From positions 1 to 10,096 of the forward strand of contig JAUWOI010000115.1 in the NCBI GenBank assembly GCA_030612185.1: a DNA stretch of 10,096 bases, given 5' to 3'. The number at the start of each line of letters is the position of its first letter. The first letter of the stretch is position 1. Of this stretch, positions 1 to 6,293 are shown in pieces. Both the position numbers and the translations under genes were made by a program. The notes beneath the pieces were generated by a model. It did not search any database. It had not been told where the DNA came from and was given only the letters and a program-made list of their open reading frames with translations. Source of the DNA: Anaerolineae bacterium (GTDB lineage Bacteria; Chloroflexota; Anaerolineae; B4-G1).

Positions 1-441
1 GACGTCATCTTCGTCCTGCTCATCGTCCTTGAGGTACGCCGGCCCACTCCAAAAGCCATTCGCGTCGAACAGGCCGCTGGCGGGGAGGTGCAAATCAGCG
101 TTGCCTCCATCGCCGACCGGTTGAAGTATGAGGTAGACCAGATCTCCGGAATCTTGCGCACCAAGTCGAAGGTGTCGGCCAAGCGCGGCGGTGTTGTGGT
201 TGTACTAGACGTGGAGACGGCGGCCGGAGTTGACGTGCCGGAGAAGGACACGCGGATCGTGGAGACGGCGCGGCAGGTGGTGGAGGAGAAGATGGGGCTC
301 AAACTGGCCCGTCCTCCTAAGGTCAATCTGCGCGCTGTCCGCTATCCCACCGTGCCGAAAGGCCGCCCGTCTGCCTCGCCGGAGGGCTGGTCGGAGAAGG
401 CTCGCCCACAGGCGGGGCCTGAGGTGGACCAGGGTGACTGA
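1..441 (+). CDS. AmaP-like alkaline-shock membrane anchor protein, 5' partial
   Basis: The frame is open from the first base of the window to the TGA at 439-441, so the gene begins upstream and the GTG at 88 is not its start. The visible part starts with the end of a hydrophobic helix (VIFVLLIVLEVRR), then a short linker and a soluble alpha/beta domain: VQISVASIADRL, a VSAKRGGVVVVLDVET strand, and a helix TRIVETARQVVEEKMGL. This order (membrane helix, then an Asp23-like fold) is that of AmaP, which anchors the Asp23/Gls24 alkaline shock protein to the membrane in Gram-positive bacteria. The tail after about position 340 is Pro/Gly/Lys-rich and looks disordered. It lies 23 nt ahead of scpB on the same strand, so the two are probably co-transcribed. 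A general DUF322/Asp23-family protein is the alternative. The assignment rests on pattern only, because the N-terminal helices are outside the window. Confidence 0.72.
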   Translation, partial: DVIFVLLIVLEVRRPTPKAIRVEQAAGGEVQISVASIADRLKYEVDQISGILRTKSKVSAKRGGVVVVLDVETAAGVDVPEKDTRIVETARQVVEEKMGLKLARPPKVNLRAVRYPTVPKGRPSASPEGWSEKARPQAGPEVDQGD

Positions 442-464
442 GGTCGCCGCAGTGTGGTGGTGAA

Positions 465-1005
<541 letters not shown>

Positions 1006-1007
<2 letters not shown>

Positions 1008-1070
1008 CCTCCCCTAAGGTGCAACGCACTCAAAGTGCGTTGCACCTGAGTTAAGCCTCGGAGGTCTTTT
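1006..1070 (+). terminator. Nested-hairpin terminator after scpB
   Basis: An outer 7-bp stem (GACCTCC at 1006-1012 with GGAGGTC at 1060-1066) encloses a perfect 14-bp hairpin with a 3-nt loop (AGGTGCAACGCACT at 1017-1030, loop CAA, AGTGCGTTGCACCT at 1034-1047). TTTT follows directly at 1067-1070 and a second T6 run lies at 1078-1083. The position directly at the end of scpB fits intrinsic termination of the AmaP-like/scpB run. The inner palindrome is longer and more perfect than a terminator needs and may also be a dispersed repeat captured at this site. Confidence 0.72.
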
Positions 1071-1083
1071 GTACGTGTTTTTT

Positions 1084-1209
1084 CGCAATGGCGCAAAACT
1101 CACCCTGTCACCCTGAGCGAAGCGAAGGGTCTCGACCAAGGTAGTAGGGAGATTCTTCGCTACGCTCAGAATGACGGTCAACTATCAGGGTGACTTTTGC
1201 GGTACTGCG
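1084..1209. repeat. 126-nt nested inverted-repeat (MITE-like) element
   Basis: Three inverted-repeat pairs are nested around one centre. Outer pair: 1084-1098 with 1195-1209, 12 of 15 matching. Middle pair: 1093-1107 (GCAAAACTCACCCTG) with 1186-1200, 14 of 15. Inner pair: 1107-1133 (core CCCTGAGCGAAGCGAAGGG) with 1149-1175 (core TTCTTCGCTACGCTCAGAA), 22 of 27. The loop is about 15 nt (1134-1148). The inner core resembles the CTGAGCGAAGCGAAG-type palindromic repeat that recurs between genes in many bacterial genomes. There is no ORF of note inside. It lies between the scpB terminator and the next promoter. Whether it is mobile is not shown by the sequence; no clear target-site duplication was identified. 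Confidence 0.75.
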
Positions 1210-1241
1210 TTTTTTCATCCCCTCTTGGTACAAAAGTCCTC

Positions 1242-1270
1242 TTGAATCTCCGCCTGTGTTCGTGTACAAT
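1242..1270 (+). promoter_or_regulatory. Sigma70-type promoter for the large secreted-protein gene
   Basis: TTGAAT (1242-1247) and TACAAT (1265-1270) are separated by exactly 17 nt, each with one or two departures from the housekeeping consensus. Transcription from about 1277 would give a leader of roughly 120 nt that contains the hairpin at 1297-1332 and the Shine-Dalgarno at 1383-1389. It lies downstream of the scpB terminator and the inverted-repeat element, as expected for an independent promoter. Confidence 0.62.
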
Positions 1271-1296
1271 AAGAAGTGGTTGGAGCCTCATTTGTC

Positions 1297-1332
1297 GCAA
1301 TGCTAGCGGCGGCGCGTGTGCCGCTGCATTGC
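1297..1332 (+). promoter_or_regulatory. Leader hairpin upstream of the secreted-protein gene
   Basis: GCAATGC-(T)-AGCGGC at 1297-1310 pairs with GCCGCTGCATTGC at 1320-1332, giving 13 bp with a single bulged T (1304) and a 9-nt loop (GGCGCGTGT). It sits inside the predicted 5' leader, about 50 nt ahead of the Shine-Dalgarno. It is not followed by a T-run, so it does not look like an attenuator on its own. A role in mRNA stability or translation control is possible; no known riboswitch is recognised. Confidence 0.45.
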
Positions 1333-1382
1333 TGGGTGTGGGAGCCGGTTGTTTTTCGATATATGTTATGATTCCGTACTTT

Positions 1383-1389
1383 AAGGAGG
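1383..1389 (+). promoter_or_regulatory. Strong Shine-Dalgarno fixing the start at 1396
   Basis: AAGGAGG lies 6 nt before the ATG at 1396. This near-perfect anti-16S match fixes the start codon of the 1482-residue protein and suggests efficient initiation. Confidence 0.88.
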
Positions 1390-1395
1390 CGACTC

Positions 1396-4300
1396 ATGAA
1401 ATTCACTGCTAGAGAACGCACGTTTTACTTGTCTGTCGTGTTTCTGCTGGGCGCGGGGGCTGTGGTCCTGCTGCTGATCGCACTGTCATCTCCGCTGCGC
1501 GCTGCCTCCACCCGCTGCGATTTCAATGCCGGGGAGACGCTCACTCCCCTGGGCGCTGGTCAGCCCGACGACCTCAAGCGCCGCAATGCCTACAAAGCCC
1601 TCTGGCACGCTCTCTATCACCATGACCACCCCGACCTGGCCTGGAGTGCTGGCGACAGCGCCGTGGACGGCACCAACTATGACCCGGGTGCGATCCTTGG
1701 TTCTCTGAGTGGCGACTTCGATCAGGTGACTGCCTCTGGTCCCTTCAACGTACCTCGTTCCTTCGCCCTCCACCCTCGTAAGGTCGCCCTCTTCTACGGT
1801 ACCACGCGCGACGAGTACGATCAACTCGTCGTCTGGGAGGAGGGGGACTTCGAGCAACTCTTCCGCGTCTACTTGTGGTGCGAGGAGACAGCCGAGGGCT
1901 GCCCCTACTTCGACACGCTCACCGAGACGCAGGTTGCCGCCGACCTCTCCGACTACGACGTTCTTATCCTGCCGGCCATCCGCATCGGCTACGCCGACGA
2001 GGTGGTCGCTGCGCTGGGTACCGACGGCTTGACCGCCATTCGAGAGTTCGTCGAGGGCGGTGGCTTTCTCTATGCCCAGTCTGACGGGGCCTACATCGCC
2101 GAGGCGGCCGGTCTGGTGCCCGCTGGCACCGTGGACCTGGAGACCCGCGTCACCGACTCGGACAACGAGGGGCAATTGGACATTCTCCTGCCCGATCACC
2201 CGCTCACTTTCTCCTGGCTCTCCAATGCCACCTATGTGCTCAACGAGCCAACGCTGTCCTCGACGGCTGGCATCTCCGTCGTAGCGACCTTCGTTGACAC
2301 GACCCAGCCCGGCACGCTGGCCATCGCTGTCGCGACGCCCGGCGATGGGCGGGTGGTGCTCTTCAACGGTCATCCCTCCGATGATATAGACCACCATCCG
2401 CAGGTGCTCGATGCGCTCCTGTGGGCGATGGGTGAGCGAGCCTCCATCCACGGCACGCTCTGCCAGCAGCACTTTGCGTCTGTGGACTGCGACACCATCC
2501 CGGCCTACGAACCGGGCGTGCCCATCGCCGTCACCACTACCCTCAGGAATTACTGGGACGGCCCGCTGGCGGACGTTGTGATCACCGAGACGGTCCACGA
2601 GGGCTTCACTACTACGCTGGCCTCCATCGTGCCCACGCCGACCGGTTTCGTCGAGAATGGTGATGGCACGACGACCATCGTCTGGACGCTGACCGAGACG
2701 CTGCCTGGCGACACTCACTTCACCTACGTGGCCTACACCGAAGCCCCATCCGGCACGACTGGGTCGGCGCTGGTCAGTACCGCCGCTGCCGGCTACGTCG
2801 ACGCCTTCTGGCCGACGGCGTACCACCCTGGCGGCCTTCCTCGCCACATCGTGCGTAACAGCCTGTGGGTCAACACGCTGATGGCGGCGCGGCTGGTTGG
2901 TGATCGGGATATCGAACTGGATGGCCTTTATCCCCTGCCGCCCGAAGGGGAATACTTCGACATCGCGCTGACGCTGGAGAACAAGGAGGAGACCAGCGCA
3001 ACCCACACCATCATCACCGACGTGGTGGCGCTTCTCTCCCCCATCGTGGACGTGGATGATCAGCGACTCATCCCGCAGGTCATCACCGACGTCAGCGGTG
3101 GTGGGATGGCTGTCTCTCACACCATCTTCGCTCACAACGACATCTTCTTCTACGAAACGCCGGTGCAAATCTACCCGCTGCCGGTCCACATTGACGGCGT
3201 GTCGCCCTCGGCCATCACCACCGGCGTCTTCTATACTCTCACCGCCTGGAATGCCGGCCCGAAACTGGTCTACACCTACACCGGCAACTTCACCACCACC
3301 ACCGGTTTCACCAATTCCATCACCATCCCACTGGCCTATGCTGGTTACATCACAGTCACCGCCGAGGGAGACATCCTCCTCCCGGCGCTGAGGATGGTGT
3401 GGGATTTCGGCAGCATGCCCGCCTACGATTACCTGGAACCGGCAGTGCGCTACGGCCTCTTCAGCCAGGAGTTGCTAGGGCGGCAGGTTTCGTTTGCCTC
3501 CGACCCGATGACCGACACCGGCGTCGTACTGGCGGGCAGTGGCGGTTCGGTCTACACTAACCTGGGCGGCCACCCCATCCCGTACCACGAGTTTCTCTCC
3601 AGCGGCGTCGTGCACATACCTGTCCCGCCGGAGATGTCGCGCGTGACCTACCTGGACATCTGGAACCGCACGCAGGAGATGGAGTTGCGCACTGTCTTTT
3701 ACGACATCGTGCCTTTCCCCCCACCGGAGTACCATGCCGTCGTCAACACTACCTTCGAGATGCGGGCCGATCGGGACGGGGATGGGCGCGGCGAGACCCG
3801 CGTACTGGAGTTCCCTGCCCGCGAGGGGGCCGACCTGGTGCTGTACCTCAAATCCTGGTCTAACTTCGACCCGGCGATGCCGCCGTTGGAGAAGGACGAG
3901 ACGCTTCTTGCCCAAGGGATGTTCCGTGGACGGGGATTCGAGTTGCAGCCGATGTACGGCAGTTGGTGGGACTCCTGGAGTTCGCCTGAGTTACAGGGCG
4001 AACCCGGCGCGACCGTGCTTACCGACGTCATCAGCGTGCCCGCCTACGACTATCTCTACTTCCAGCAGTTCCTGCAGAGCCAGCAGCGGGAGGGGATACT
4101 CATCAGCGCTACGCTCGGTACCTACCCTGACTTCCACCGCGAGGGGGTGATGAAGATTGACGACGGGGCGCGGTTTGTCTATCACCAGAAAGCGGTCGGC
4201 CCCAACCGGTACGAGGTCTACGACGCGCACGTGCAGGCGGTCTTCGGTCTTTCCTCCGACGCCCGGGTTCACAAGGCGGTGGCTCCGGTGTTGGTGGCGA

Positions 4301-5844
4301 CCTTCGACGACCACGTCTACCACCTCGTGCGGATCGAGGATCCATGGGACCCCCGCTGTGCGGGTTGGGATCCGTTCATCAAGTCCTACGGCTTTGGGGA
4401 CCTGGCGGCGACGGTCTACGTGGGCGGGCGGCACAATATGGAGTTGCTCTGGCCGCGCGTCGCTCCCGGCGAGGAGACCCAGGTACGGTTGGAGATTCGC
4501 AACAACCAGGATGGCATCACCCTGACCAACTTGGCTATTACGCCCCATGCCCCCCCTGGCATTACCGTCAATCTGCGCAGTGTGACGGAGACGGAGGCCA
4601 TTGAGCCTATCTTCTTTGACTTTCCCTTCCTGCATCAGACGACTGTCCCCGATGGCTGGCGCACGGTGTGGTACTACGACGTGGAGGTCAGTTCGGGCTT
4701 CACCGACATCGGTCACGTGCATCCGATCACCTTCGAGGTGAGCGCCGATGGGCTGCCGGCCGACTTCGTGGTACCGGCGGCGGAGATCGGCGTGGGCGGC
4801 CATGGGCAGTGCATCGAGACAGTCTGGGGTCAGGCAACCGACCTGCAATTGGAGGATCTGTTACCTCCGTGGGCCACGCCCGAGGACGCCCGCCTGGCGA
4901 ACGCCGGTGAGGCCACCTCGTTGGAGGGGGCGCTGGCGCTGGGCGAAGAGGACTCCGCCACAACGATCTTCTCCGCTCTGCGGCCCGTCTCCTTCGTCAC
5001 CACGTCAGTGGACGGCGGCACGCTGGTCTCCTTCACACTCCCTGTCTCGGACGCTTACGACGCCACCCAGATGCCCTGGCTGGAGAACGGCCAGCGCTCT
5101 GGTGAAGTGTACGTGATCTTCAAGTCCCACGCTCAGATCGAGAGTAGCGGCACGGCGATCATCAACTACGGCCCGGTCATTTCCTACACCGATCCCTTCG
5201 CCCAGGTCTACACCGACGTCGGCAATCTGCAGACGGTGGAGGTGCACGGGGCGGCGCTGGTGGTGACCTACACGGTGGATGCCATCACCGATACGCCTGC
5301 CACGAGTACTCGCAGTGGACTTACTGGTCAACCTGTCGCGGGGGTGTCGCCTCTGGTGTTGAACGAGGCGGCCGTGACGGTAGATGTGTTCAACCAGGGT
5401 GATTACATCGCCAAGGAGGTGTGCATCACTGTCACCTTCCCCACGGGCGTGACGCTGGTGGCGAGCACCTGGCTGGTGGCGGCCCAGGGGACAGACTGGG
5501 TAGCCTTCAACCTGCCCGATATGCCCCCTGGCGCACGAGAGCAGATCGGCCTGGTGCTGGAGTTTGTCCCGAGCGGTGTGGGACCGTGGGCGGGTGGGCT
5601 GCGCCCTGATCGTGTCGAAGGACCGATGGCGCCACCTGACTCGTACCGCATCATCGCCCACACTGACGGACGGTACGTCCACGAGTTTCCGTTCGCGGCT
5701 CTCACTCCACGCCGGGTGATCGGCGAGGACCGGCTGGCGGGGCCGCTGGAACTGGGCGCTACCACTCGCGTCTATCGTGCCTTCCTGCCGACGGTGCTGC
5801 GCGATTACTACGCTCCCTGGTGGCCGCAGTCGGTGCAGGATTGA
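1396..5844 (+). CDS. Very large secreted protein with GATase-like and DUF11-like domains, function unknown
   Basis: The 1482-residue product begins with a classical export signal: basic residues 2-8, a hydrophobic core from about 10 to 30, then SSPLRAAS with likely cleavage near residue 37. Residues about 129-350 resemble a class-I glutamine amidotransferase-like/BPL_N fold: strand KVALFYGT, DYDVLILP (from 186), EGGGFLY (from 220) and the closing FNGHPSDD (GHP at 325-327); the nucleophile Cys of true amidotransferases is not evident, so it is probably non-catalytic. Regions near 370-460, 1020-1130 and 1330-1400 look like DUF11/CARDB beta-sandwiches with phrases such as YEPGVPIAVTTTLRN and DVFNQGDYIAKEV. 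A DRDGDGRGE stretch at 792-800 has the spacing of a DxDxDG calcium loop. The end, RVYRAFLPTVLRDYY (from 1458), resembles the YLPLVLR-type tail I associate with secreted Chloroflexota proteins. It has its own promoter and Shine-Dalgarno. A cell-surface or extracellular role is likely; substrate and activity are unknown. Confidence 0.88.
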   Translation: MKFTARERTFYLSVVFLLGAGAVVLLLIALSSPLRAASTRCDFNAGETLTPLGAGQPDDLKRRNAYKALWHALYHHDHPDLAWSAGDSAVDGTNYDPGAILGSLSGDFDQVTASGPFNVPRSFALHPRKVALFYGTTRDEYDQLVVWEEGDFEQLFRVYLWCEETAEGCPYFDTLTETQVAADLSDYDVLILPAIRIGYADEVVAALGTDGLTAIREFVEGGGFLYAQSDGAYIAEAAGLVPAGTVDLETRVTDSDNEGQLDILLPDHPLTFSWLSNATYVLNEPTLSSTAGISVVATFVDTTQPGTLAIAVATPGDGRVVLFNGHPSDDIDHHPQVLDALLWAMGERASIHGTLCQQHFASVDCDTIPAYEPGVPIAVTTTLRNYWDGPLADVVITETVHEGFTTTLASIVPTPTGFVENGDGTTTIVWTLTETLPGDTHFTYVAYTEAPSGTTGSALVSTAAAGYVDAFWPTAYHPGGLPRHIVRNSLWVNTLMAARLVGDRDIELDGLYPLPPEGEYFDIALTLENKEETSATHTIITDVVALLSPIVDVDDQRLIPQVITDVSGGGMAVSHTIFAHNDIFFYETPVQIYPLPVHIDGVSPSAITTGVFYTLTAWNAGPKLVYTYTGNFTTTTGFTNSITIPLAYAGYITVTAEGDILLPALRMVWDFGSMPAYDYLEPAVRYGLFSQELLGRQVSFASDPMTDTGVVLAGSGGSVYTNLGGHPIPYHEFLSSGVVHIPVPPEMSRVTYLDIWNRTQEMELRTVFYDIVPFPPPEYHAVVNTTFEMRADRDGDGRGETRVLEFPAREGADLVLYLKSWSNFDPAMPPLEKDETLLAQGMFRGRGFELQPMYGSWWDSWSSPELQGEPGATVLTDVISVPAYDYLYFQQFLQSQQREGILISATLGTYPDFHREGVMKIDDGARFVYHQKAVGPNRYEVYDAHVQAVFGLSSDARVHKAVAPVLVATFDDHVYHLVRIEDPWDPRCAGWDPFIKSYGFGDLAATVYVGGRHNMELLWPRVAPGEETQVRLEIRNNQDGITLTNLAITPHAPPGITVNLRSVTETEAIEPIFFDFPFLHQTTVPDGWRTVWYYDVEVSSGFTDIGHVHPITFEVSADGLPADFVVPAAEIGVGGHGQCIETVWGQATDLQLEDLLPPWATPEDARLANAGEATSLEGALALGEEDSATTIFSALRPVSFVTTSVDGGTLVSFTLPVSDAYDATQMPWLENGQRSGEVYVIFKSHAQIESSGTAIINYGPVISYTDPFAQVYTDVGNLQTVEVHGAALVVTYTVDAITDTPATSTRSGLTGQPVAGVSPLVLNEAAVTVDVFNQGDYIAKEVCITVTFPTGVTLVASTWLVAAQGTDWVAFNLPDMPPGAREQIGLVLEFVPSGVGPWAGGLRPDRVEGPMAPPDSYRIIAHTDGRYVHEFPFAALTPRRVIGEDRLAGPLELGATTRVYRAFLPTVLRDYYAPWWPQSVQD
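5299..5318 (+). repeat. 20-nt segment shared with a downstream intergenic repeat
   Basis: The 20 bases here inside the secreted-protein gene match 5984-6003 at 19 of 20 positions (only A/G at 5313). In the protein they encode part of PATSTRSGLTGQ, a polar, Thr/Ser-rich linker just before the last beta-sandwich. The second copy lies within the intergenic inverted-repeat element. The shared segment contains the palindrome CGAGTACTCG. Direction of copying cannot be judged from one window. Confidence 0.6.
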
Positions 5845-5861
5845 GCGCGTTGTCGTGAACG

Positions 5862-5895
5862 GGCGGCGCTGGGTTGTAGCAGGCCCAGCGCCGCC
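5862..5895 (+). terminator. GC-rich terminator-like hairpin after the secreted-protein gene
   Basis: GGCGGCGCTGGG (5862-5873) pairs perfectly with CCCAGCGCCGCC (5884-5895) around a 10-nt loop, beginning 17 nt after the stop codon. It is followed by TCTTCC rather than a clear T-run, so it may be a weak intrinsic terminator or an mRNA 3'-end stabiliser. The next 60 nt (5896-5958) hold nothing recognisable apart from a small GGCGCGCC palindrome. Confidence 0.55.
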
Positions 5896-5958
5896 TCTTC
5901 CAGGGCGGCGCGCCGTCAGAAAATAGCCCCCGTCTACTAAGAAACCTAGGCGGGCAGC

Positions 5959-6072
5959 GTCATTGCGAGCGCAGCGAAGCACCGCCACGAGTACTCGCGG
6001 TGGTACTCGCGGTGGCAATCTCCACCTGGGCCATTGGGGGATTGCTTCGTCGCTGGCGCTCCTCGCAATGAC
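5959..6072. repeat. TCATTGCGAGCG-type inverted-repeat element
   Basis: The left arm GTCATTGCGAGCGCAGCGAAGCA starts at 5959. The right arm (6040-6072) reads, in reverse complement, GTCATTGCGAGGAGCGCCAG then CGACGAAGCAATC, so the two ends pair with a short internal offset. The shared ATTGCGAGCG...GCGAAGCA form is that of a palindromic repeat seen between genes in many bacterial genomes. Between the arms is a direct repeat of TACTCGCGGTGG (5992-6003 and 6004-6015) and the palindrome CGAGTACTCG. It shares the GAGCG(A/C)AGCGAAG core with the element at 1084-1209, so related elements flank the secreted-protein gene on both sides. No protein is encoded. Confidence 0.75.
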
Positions 6073-6089
6073 AGAGAGACTTGGTCCAC

Positions 6090-6118
6090 TTGTATTCACT
6101 GTCCCCTTGTGTTATACT
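6090..6118 (+). promoter_or_regulatory. Sigma70-type promoter for the glycosyltransferase gene
   Basis: TTGTAT (6090-6095) and TATACT (6113-6118) are 17 nt apart. It begins just after the inverted-repeat element ends and precedes the gene start at 6294 by about 170 nt. Like the promoter at 1242-1270 it has a TTGnAT -35 box. If it is used, the longer reading frame that can be drawn from TTG at 6081 cannot be translated in full, which supports the start at 6294. Confidence 0.6.
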
Positions 6119-6159
6119 CCCCCACTGCTGTTACGGGCATTGGATCGAGCACGTGAAGA

Positions 6160-6266
6160 CCAAGAAACCGGGTTTTTCGTACAGGAAGACCTCCCTGGCA
6201 GCAGAAAAGCGCCTATCAAGCAATACTACTTCGCTTGTGGAGCACCAAAAACTCGGTTTCTGCTTG
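6160..6266. repeat. ~100-nt leader element bounded by AGAAACCGGGTTTTT inverted repeats
   Basis: AGAAACCGGGTTTTT at 6163-6177 is matched in inverted orientation by AAAAACTCGGTTTCT at 6247-6261 (14 of 15 positions), and flanking CCAAG/CTTGG extends the symmetry. The 69 nt between them show no clear gene. The whole lies in the predicted 5' leader of the glycosyltransferase gene, so it may fold into a long-range stem in the mRNA. The same 15-bp motif recurs at 7582-7615. Small non-autonomous element or paired palindromic repeats are both possible. Confidence 0.62.
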
Positions 6267-6279
6267 GATCAAGTACAAC

Positions 6280-6285
6280 GAGGTA
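6280..6285 (+). promoter_or_regulatory. Shine-Dalgarno fixing the start at 6294
   Basis: GAGGTA ends 8 nt before ATG 6294. Together with the promoter at 6090-6118 this favours 6294 over an upstream TTG at 6081, whose 71 extra residues would be encoded mainly by repeat DNA. Confidence 0.7.
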
Positions 6286-6293
6286 GACTGCTG

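Noticed and set aside
88..90. GTG at 88 as start of the AmaP-like protein
   Set aside because: The frame is open upstream to position 1 and encodes a hydrophobic helix and linker that belong to the protein.
1367..1372. TATGAT as a second -10 box close to the 1396 start
   Set aside because: No acceptable -35 sequence lies 16-18 nt upstream, and the promoter at 1242-1270 is a much better match.
1197..1412. Small ORF over the promoter and leader of the secreted-protein gene
   Set aside because: It spans the predicted promoter, leader hairpin and Shine-Dalgarno and overlaps the start of the real gene; no family features.
1486..3189. Long minus-strand reading frame (567 codons) opposite the secreted-protein gene
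   Set aside because: It is a codon-bias shadow of the + strand gene: Arg/Gly/Val/Asp-rich, no recognisable domain, no Shine-Dalgarno, and the + strand product has a signal peptide, promoter and strong ribosome site.
3991..4848. Minus-strand reading frame of 285 codons
   Set aside because: Another antisense shadow of the same G+C-rich gene, with no family features.
5005..6099. Minus-strand reading frame crossing the end of the secreted-protein gene and the intergenic repeat
   Set aside because: It runs through a terminator-like hairpin and an inverted repeat and has low-complexity Arg-rich sequence; no protein family recognised.
6081..6293. N-terminal extension of the glycosyltransferase from TTG at 6081
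   Set aside because: The 71 codons overlap the predicted promoter and repeat DNA, whereas ATG 6294 has a Shine-Dalgarno and begins right before the first membrane helix, as in the family.
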